DNA of 64,000 nt from the NCBI GenBank assembly GCA_029551145.1, contig JAKPGA010000017.1:60448-124447 (forward strand), written 5' to 3'. Position 1 is the first letter of the stretch; every line of letters starts with the position of its first letter. The position numbers were made by a program, and so were the translations under genes. The notes beneath the pieces were generated by a model, which saw nothing but the letters and a program-made list of their open reading frames with translations, searched no databases and was not told the origin of the DNA. Shown here in pieces: positions 59,324-64,000 of the stretch. The stretch is from Thermotogota bacterium (GTDB lineage Bacteria; Thermotogota; Thermotogae; Thermotogales; DSM-5069).

Positions 59324-59326
59324 CAC
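59216..59326 (-). CDS. Leader peptide with Tyr-Ala-Tyr-Trp-Trp-Phe
   Basis: A 36-residue peptide from GTG at 59326 with GGGGG seven bases upstream: MKYRMASNQKVAQFSYAYWW then FRGMPSSKVPLIPLGT and TAA. Tandem Trp codons are at 59267-59272, flanked by two Tyr and one Phe. It begins about 25 nt after the expected transcription start and ends before the terminator. Stalling at Trp (or Tyr) codons would free the antiterminator. Not a stable product; it acts through its translation. Confidence 0.78.
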   Translation of the reverse strand: MKYRMASNQKVAQFSYAYWWFRGMPSSKVPLIPLGT

Positions 59327-59357
59327 AGAAAATCCCCCAGTAAATTTTATTGCCTAC

Positions 59358-59387
59358 ATTATACCAGAATGTACATTTCATTGTCAA
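59358..59387 (-). promoter_or_regulatory. Promoter of TrpX leader operon
   Basis: Consensus TTGACA (59382-59387), an 18-nt spacer and consensus TATAAT (59358-59363) on the minus strand. Confidence 0.85.
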
Positions 59388-59496
59388 GGGGGTAATACCG
59401 ATTGAATTCCAGCTCCCATAGTTTTATCACCAAGATACTCTGGATATAGATTCTTTATGAAAATCCTGTTCAACGTATTCATATTCTAAGAAACTC

Positions 59497-59525
59497 TTGA
59501 ATTTAGAAAGTTGGTATGGTAAAAT
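59497..59525 (+). promoter_or_regulatory. tRNA-Val promoter
   Basis: TTGAAT (59497-59502), a 17-nt spacer and TAAAAT (59520-59525), ending 11 nt before the tRNA. Confidence 0.65.
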
Positions 59526-59536
59526 TCACAATGAAA

Positions 59537-59611
59537 GGGTGCGTAGCTCAGTGGAAGAGCGCTTCCTTGACGAGGAAGAGGCCGTAGGTTCAATCCCTGC
59601 CGCACCCACCA
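59537..59611 (+). tRNA. tRNA-Val (GAC)
   Basis: A 75-nt cloverleaf: acceptor GGGTGCG/CGCACCC, anticodon arm CTTCCTTGACGAGGAAG with anticodon GAC, T-arm GTAGGTTCAATCCCTGC, encoded CCA. A terminator follows. Confidence 0.95.
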
Positions 59612-59615
59612 CAGA

Positions 59616-59645
59616 AAGGGGTCCTCGAGGGACCCCTTATTTTGT
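59616..59645 (+). terminator. tRNA-Val terminator
   Basis: AAGGGGTCC, a 5-nt loop and GGACCCCTT, then ATTTT, starting 5 nt after the tRNA. Confidence 0.85.
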
Positions 59646-59660
59646 CGGGAGGTCTAAACT

Positions 59661-60422
59661 ATGGACAGACTTGATTTTTCCGTAAAGTTGGCACGAAAGG
59701 TTGGATTGTATCTGATGCAATACTGGGGTCACGCATTGAATGTAACCGAGAAGAGTTCGTTTCAGGATCTTGTCAGCGACTGTGATAAGCAAGCACAGCA
59801 GATGATCGTTCGCGAAATAAGAGAGCATTTCCCCGGTGAAGCGATTTTGGCAGAAGAAGGGCTTTTTGAAAAAGGAGACAAGATATGGATTATAGATCCC
59901 ATAGATGGGACGATGAACTATGTCCATGGTCTACCTTCCTTTGCCGTGGGGATCGCTTATGCCGAGAAAAACCAAGTCATCATGGGGGTTGCACATGATC
60001 CTGTCATGTTTGAAACATACTACGCGGTAAAAGGTCAAGGGGCATATGTGAATGGGGAGAAAATACATGTGTCAACAAATGCCCTTTTGAAGGACAGCAT
60101 AGGGAATGTCGGCTTCTATGTGGGCTTCACAGGTCCATTCATAACCGCTGTTGAAAAGAAAGTGAGAAGAATGAGAATGACGGGTAGCGCTATATTAGCT
60201 GGGACGTACGTAGCATGTGGAAGATTTGACTTCTTTGTGGCAAGAAGGGCCAATTCTTGGGACGTAGCTCCGCTTTTTGTGATAGTCCCAGAATCTGGAG
60301 GAACAATAACCGATCTGTATGGAAGAAAAGCAACTCTTGAAAGTGGAAACTATCTTTTCAGCAACGGTCTACTCCATGACCAGCTGGTGGATATTTTGAG
60401 CAAAATCAAGGAAAATCAGTGA
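59661..60422 (+). CDS. Inositol monophosphatase / fructose-1,6-bisphosphatase family protein (TM1415-like)
   Basis: A 253-residue phosphatase closely matching my recollection of T. maritima TM1415 along its whole length (MDRLDFSVKLARKVG at the start, FSNGLLHDQLV at the end). Metal sites are AEEGLFEKGDKIWIIDPIDGT and SWDVAPLF. GGGAGG lies upstream. The enzyme in Thermotoga feeds di-myo-inositol phosphate synthesis, but the broad family is also FBPase-active. It overlaps tsaE by 4 nt. Confidence 0.9.
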   Translation: MDRLDFSVKLARKVGLYLMQYWGHALNVTEKSSFQDLVSDCDKQAQQMIVREIREHFPGEAILAEEGLFEKGDKIWIIDPIDGTMNYVHGLPSFAVGIAYAEKNQVIMGVAHDPVMFETYYAVKGQGAYVNGEKIHVSTNALLKDSIGNVGFYVGFTGPFITAVEKKVRRMRMTGSAILAGTYVACGRFDFFVARRANSWDVAPLFVIVPESGGTITDLYGRKATLESGNYLFSNGLLHDQLVDILSKIKENQ

Positions 60423-60424
60423 GT

Positions 60425-60898
60425 ATGAGGTACGACTTTGGTTGCGTTGCAAGACACGAGATGTCCAAATTGGCTTCAATAACTGCGAAGGAACTGAAAC
60501 CATCGCAGATAGTACTGCTTTACGGGCAACTCGGCTCTGGAAAAACCACCTTTGTAAGTGAGATGGCTGAGGATTTGGGGATAGAGAAAGGACGAGTCAG
60601 AAGCCCGAGTTTTTCGTTGATCAACATCTACAAAGGTCATTCTCTGGTCTACCACGTTGATCTCTACCGCTTGGAAGATTTTGACACGGAGATCATCATG
60701 GAACTTGAGGAGATCATCGAGAGAAAAGATGGAATATTGGTTGTCGAATGGGCTGACAGGTTCGAAGGTTTCTGGTCTAAAGACTGCCTGAAGATCTTTT
60801 TTGATTTCTGCGAAAATGGTAGAATCGTGCAAATGGAATCAAAAGATGACCTGGTTGAAAGAATAGTCTCGAGGTGGTTGAATGGAAAAAAGATTTGA
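60425..60898 (+). CDS. tsaE: tRNA threonylcarbamoyladenosine biosynthesis ATPase TsaE
   Basis: A P-loop protein of about 157 residues required with TsaD and TsaB for t6A on tRNA. Walker A is [14 protein letters not shown], and [25 protein letters not shown] and VVEWADRF are family landmarks. ATG at 60425 or the GTG at 60419 could start it. It overlaps lon by 17 nt. Confidence 0.92.
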   Translation: MRYDFGCVARHEMSKLASITAKELKPSQIVLLYGQLGSGKTTFVSEMAEDLGIEKGRVRSPSFSLINIYKGHSLVYHVDLYRLEDFDTEIIMELEEIIERKDGILVVEWADRFEGFWSKDCLKIFFDFCENGRIVQMESKDDLVERIVSRWLNGKKI

Positions 60899-63227
60899 AA
60901 AACTGGAGAAATTGGCGAAGGAATCTCTTCAAACCCCTGAGCTTCCAAAGACTCTACCTTTGATTCACTTGAGAAATGGCATGATCATCTTTCCTCAGAC
61001 GGTAATGCCAGTTCATGTTGCCAGAGAAAAAACGCTGTTGGCACTCGAACAATCGATAGATTCATACCAGCAACTGGTTTTTGTGACAAACCAGAAAGAT
61101 CCAGCTATTGAGGAGCCAACCTTTGAACAACTGTATCAAGTTGGTACTGTTTCGAAGGTTCTACAAGTGGCTCAACTTCCAGATGGAACTTTCAGGGTTT
61201 TGCTGGAGGGACTTGAAAGGGCAAGAGTCTATGAAATAGTTCAGCAAGAACCTTTGATCGCAAGGCTCGAGATTTTGAAAGTGAACTACAGAAAGACTAA
61301 GAAAATCGAGGCATTGATACGCAGCGTGAGGGAGAGTTTTTCCAAATACGCACTCTACACGCAGAGATACCCTCAAGAAACCTTGATCGCTGTTTCTGAA
61401 ACTGTTGAACCAAGTAGATTCGCAGATTTCATAGCCTCGCTGCTGCCCATCTCTTTGGAACAGCGGCAAATGCTGCTCGAGGAACTTCATCCAGGTAGAA
61501 GACTTGAAATACTGCTTCAAATCCTACTGCACGAAAACGAGATTCTTGAAATAGAAAGACAACTCGATTCAAAGGTGAAAAAGAGGATCGAGGAAACTCA
61601 GAAGGAGTTTTTCCTCAGAGAGAAACTCAAAGCAATCACTGAAGAACTCGGTGAAAAGGACTCTGAAACAGCGCAACTACGTGAAATTCTTGAGAATTCA
61701 CAATTACCAGAGTATGCCAAGAAAAAGGCCTCATCGGAGATAGAAAGACTGGAGAAAATGTCACCATACTCTGCCGAGGCGACGGTTATCAGAACATACG
61801 TAGACTGGCTGTTAAACTTGCCTTGGAGCAGTTCGACACAAGACCGAGAAGATATGAAGCAAGCCAAGAAAATTCTTGAAGAGAGTCACTATGGACTTGA
61901 TGAAGCAAAGGAAAGGATTCTCGAGTTTCTTGCAGTCAGAAAGAGAAGCAAGTCCGTGAGGGCTCCAATACTGTGTTTTGTTGGACCACCCGGCGTTGGA
62001 AAAACTTCTCTTGCGAAAGCTGTTGCACAATCATTGGACAGGAAATTCGCTCACATGTCGCTTGGTGGATTGAGAGATGAGGCAGAAATCAAGGGTCACA
62101 GAAGAACCTATATCGGTGCTATGCCAGGTAGAATTCTCCAACTGATTAGGACAGCACAGAGCAAAAATCCCGTGCTTTTGTTGGATGAGATCGACAAACT
62201 CGCGGTGAGTTTTCAAGGAGACCCAGCGGCAGCCTTGCTCGAAGTTCTTGATCCGGAACAGAACAAAGAATTCGTCGACCATTATCTTGAGATACCTTTT
62301 GATCTGTCGAATGTTTTGTTCATAACGACTGCAAATGTTACACACACAATTCCACCGGCTCTGCTCGATAGGATGGAAGTCATTTGGTTGGAAGGATACA
62401 CAGATCAGGAGAAGCTGGCGATAGCCAGGTATTACATCATACCAAAACTGATGACCGAATTCGCACTCGATGAAAAACAGTTCAAAATCTCTCGGGGTTC
62501 GGTGAGAAAGGTCATTCATTCTTACACAAGAGAAGCGGGAGTAAGACAATTAACCAGATCTCTTCAAAGGCTCATGAGGAAGGCTGTACTCAAGATAGAA
62601 GAAGGCGAAAAAACTGTATCCATACACAGTAAAGATGTGGAGCAGTATCTTGGACAAGAACTCGTTCAAAGCGACATGACACTGTCAAAGCCAGAGATTG
62701 GAGCAGTGCATGGTCTTGCCTGGACTGAGTATGGTGGAACTGTAATGATCGTTGAAACGCTGATGATGCCTGGTAAAGGAGAGTTGATTCTCACTGGGAG
62801 ATTAGGAGAAGTCATGAGAGAATCAGCGAGAATTGCATTGAGCGTTGCAAGATCATTTTGTGGACAGGAGTGCAAAGATCTATTCCAGCAAAGCGATCTT
62901 CACGTGAACCTCCCTGAGGGTGCTGTCCCTAAGGACGGTCCTTCTGCTGGTGTAACTATGACTGTGGCGATGATATCATCTGCCCTAAGGAAAAAAGTGA
63001 GAAACGACACCGCGATAACGGGTGAGATAACTTTGAGAGGTAAAGTTCTTGCGGTCGGTGGCATCAAAGAAAAGATCCTCGCCGCATACAGATATGGAAT
63101 AAACAGAGTGTTACTGCCAAAGAGTAACGAGAAAGATCTTTCAAAGATACCGCCTCAGATAAAAGAGAAGATGGAATTTGTGTTCATCGATCACATCGAT
63201 GAGGTGGTAAGAAACATATGTTTGTGA
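60882..63227 (+). CDS. lon: ATP-dependent protease Lon
   Basis: A 781-residue LonA. The N-terminal substrate domain (about 25-210) begins [21 protein letters not shown] helical linker is followed by an AAA+ module with [12 protein letters not shown] and LLLDEIDK. The Ser-Lys protease domain has [11 protein letters not shown] (catalytic Ser) and the catalytic Lys in [17 protein letters not shown] precedes the ATG. It overlaps both neighbours. Confidence 0.96.
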   Translation: MEKRFEKLEKLAKESLQTPELPKTLPLIHLRNGMIIFPQTVMPVHVAREKTLLALEQSIDSYQQLVFVTNQKDPAIEEPTFEQLYQVGTVSKVLQVAQLPDGTFRVLLEGLERARVYEIVQQEPLIARLEILKVNYRKTKKIEALIRSVRESFSKYALYTQRYPQETLIAVSETVEPSRFADFIASLLPISLEQRQMLLEELHPGRRLEILLQILLHENEILEIERQLDSKVKKRIEETQKEFFLREKLKAITEELGEKDSETAQLREILENSQLPEYAKKKASSEIERLEKMSPYSAEATVIRTYVDWLLNLPWSSSTQDREDMKQAKKILEESHYGLDEAKERILEFLAVRKRSKSVRAPILCFVGPPGVGKTSLAKAVAQSLDRKFAHMSLGGLRDEAEIKGHRRTYIGAMPGRILQLIRTAQSKNPVLLLDEIDKLAVSFQGDPAAALLEVLDPEQNKEFVDHYLEIPFDLSNVLFITTANVTHTIPPALLDRMEVIWLEGYTDQEKLAIARYYIIPKLMTEFALDEKQFKISRGSVRKVIHSYTREAGVRQLTRSLQRLMRKAVLKIEEGEKTVSIHSKDVEQYLGQELVQSDMTLSKPEIGAVHGLAWTEYGGTVMIVETLMMPGKGELILTGRLGEVMRESARIALSVARSFCGQECKDLFQQSDLHVNLPEGAVPKDGPSAGVTMTVAMISSALRKKVRNDTAITGEITLRGKVLAVGGIKEKILAAYRYGINRVLLPKSNEKDLSKIPPQIKEKMEFVFIDHIDEVVRNICL

Positions 63228-63790
63228 AGACAGTTGAATTTGTTGTCAGCGCTTACCGGGAAGATGATTTTCCTCAGGCTTTGCACGGTGAAGTGTGTTT
63301 TGTGGGCAGATCCAATGTAGGAAAGTCCACGTTGCTGAACGTATTATTCAACAGAAGACTGGCGAAGGTCAGTAAGCGGCCAGGCAAGACACGATCGATC
63401 AACTTTTATAAGGTGAACAACAGGTATTATTTTGTAGATTTACCCGGTTATGGATATGCTGAAGTATCTAAATCAGAGAGAGTACATTGGAAAAATCTGA
63501 TTGAAACATATTTTGAAAATAGAAATGATCAGATTAAACTGAGTGTTCTTTTGATTGATTGTAGACTATCCCCACAAGAAAATGATAAAATGTTTGTTGA
63601 GTGGAGCCAGTATTACCGGGTACCTGTTCTTGTTGTCTTGAGCAAAGTGGACAAGTTGGGTCATCAGGAAATCTCCAGAAAGATAGAGGTGGTCAGGCAG
63701 GAGCTTGGGACAGATGTGATCGCCTATTCAGCAATCACAAAGAGAGGTGTGAGTGATATAATAGAGAAAATTAACAGATGTTTAGTATAA
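63218..63790 (+). CDS. engB: Ribosome-assembly GTPase EngB/YsxC
   Basis: A 190-residue GTPase: G1 [13 protein letters not shown]2 region [12 protein letters not shown]3 [13 protein letters not shown]4 LSKVDKL and G5 YSAIT. It acts in large-subunit assembly. The start overlaps lon by 10 nt. Order tsaE-lon-engB suggests a housekeeping operon. Confidence 0.94.
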   Translation: MFVKTVEFVVSAYREDDFPQALHGEVCFVGRSNVGKSTLLNVLFNRRLAKVSKRPGKTRSINFYKVNNRYYFVDLPGYGYAEVSKSERVHWKNLIETYFENRNDQIKLSVLLIDCRLSPQENDKMFVEWSQYYRVPVLVVLSKVDKLGHQEISRKIEVVRQELGTDVIAYSAITKRGVSDIIEKINRCLV

Positions 63791-63794
63791 TTCT

Positions 63795-63987
63795 GCCGGG
63801 GTGCGATCTCAAAGGAGCGAAGCGGGGGAGCGGAGATTAAAAGCGGAGTCTCAATCTGAGACGTAGGGGGGATTGTTGTGAAAAAACTGTGGAAAATACT
63901 GATTCTCACTGGAAGCTTCCTCGCACTTTTGATTTCTGCAGTTGGAAATATTGAATGGTGGTGATTTAGTCAGTCTGGCGCCCCGGC
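63795..63987 (+). other. Structured element closed by a long-range helix
   Basis: GCCGGGGTGC (63795-63804) is complementary over ten bases to GCGCCCCGGC (63978-63987), enclosing 173 nt. Inside lie the hairpin GTCTCA-ATC-TGAGAC (63848-63862), purine-rich GGAGCGAAGCGGGGGAGCGG, and a 28-codon frame. A near repeat of ATTA(A)AAGCGGAGT recurs at 63836 and 63988. No known riboswitch or RNA family recognised. The window ends here. Confidence 0.4.
63878..63964 (+). CDS. 28-residue hydrophobic peptide ending in Trp-Trp
   Basis: GTG start with GGGGGG about eight bases upstream. The peptide is VKKLWKILILTGSFLALLIS then AVGNIEWW and TGA. It has a basic N terminus and one membrane-length hydrophobic stretch, like a type I toxin, a small membrane protein, or a truncated signal peptide. 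The tandem Trp codons sit right before the stop and inside the structured element, which also allows a leader-peptide reading. Confidence 0.4.
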   Translation: MKKLWKILILTGSFLALLISAVGNIEWW

Positions 63988-64000
63988 ATTAGAGCGGAGT

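Noticed and set aside
59189..59350. T-box riboswitch upstream of the TrpX-like gene
   Set aside because: The T-box sequence (AGGGTGGNACCGCG-like) is absent, and a leader peptide with Trp codons explains the region better.
63795..63990. tmRNA, SRP RNA, RNase P RNA or a known riboswitch
   Set aside because: None of their conserved sequences is present; left as unexplained.

Overview
The window looks like a chromosomal segment from a member of the Thermotogales, most like Pseudothermotoga. The evidence is a 60-residue [4Fe-4S] ferredoxin whose cysteine spacing matches Thermotoga ferredoxin, an inositol-phosphatase gene that closely resembles Thermotoga maritima TM1415, G+C-rich rRNA genes in a moderate-G+C genome, strong GGAGG-type ribosome binding sites with frequent GTG and TTG starts, and dense overlapping operons. 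The taxonomic call is inference from the sequence alone.

Layout. 1-5.1 kb: a PhoR/PhoB-type two-component pair (minus) divergent from pstSCAB-phoU. 5.2-10.8 kb: a family-5 peptide/sugar ABC importer (binding protein with a one-base frameshift in its signal peptide, two permeases, two ATPases). 10.9-16.9 kb: an rRNA operon on the minus strand (16S, tRNA-Ile, tRNA-Ala, 23S, 5S) whose 23S gene is split in helix 69 by a 774-nt group I intron encoding a LAGLIDADG endonuclease. A decayed TnpB/IS605 right end lies beside the rRNA promoter. 17.3-22.3 kb: a minus-strand cluster joining a DUF6305-like exported protein, a DctM-like permease, a 53-residue membrane protein, a zinc-carboxypeptidase-like enzyme and a C69 dipeptidase. 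22.6-27.2 kb: livJHMGF. 27.4-28.4 kb: threonine aldolase.

28.4-39.0 kb is a tightly packed minus-strand run of twelve genes (uvrB, inositol phosphatase, two deoxynucleoside kinases, rodZ-like, DUF4416, rimO, pgsA, thpR, recA, recX, rny). 39.1-45.2 kb holds a SYLF protein, ferredoxin, dnaA, a two-HD-domain HD-GYP protein, an H-NOX/chemoreceptor fusion with an oxygen-binding-type pocket, and a cupin. 45.3-49.2 kb is an ato-type short-chain fatty acid operon. 49.7-55.3 kb contains a lipoprotein, an EamA exporter with an Imm-5-like protein, a GntR/YtrA-controlled ABC transporter with a clear operator, an alpha/beta hydrolase and a YbjQ protein.

55.3-59.4 kb holds a TrpXYZ-type ABC transporter plus lysA. 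They lie behind a leader that encodes a 36-residue peptide with the run Tyr-Ala-Tyr-Trp-Trp-Phe and has mutually exclusive antiterminator and terminator helices; this is the strongest candidate here for an undescribed regulatory system. 59.5-64.0 kb: tRNA-Val, inositol phosphatase, tsaE, lon, engB, then an unexplained structured element with a 28-residue peptide ending in Trp-Trp.

Most genes are housekeeping or nutrient uptake. No CRISPR array, restriction system or prophage was seen.
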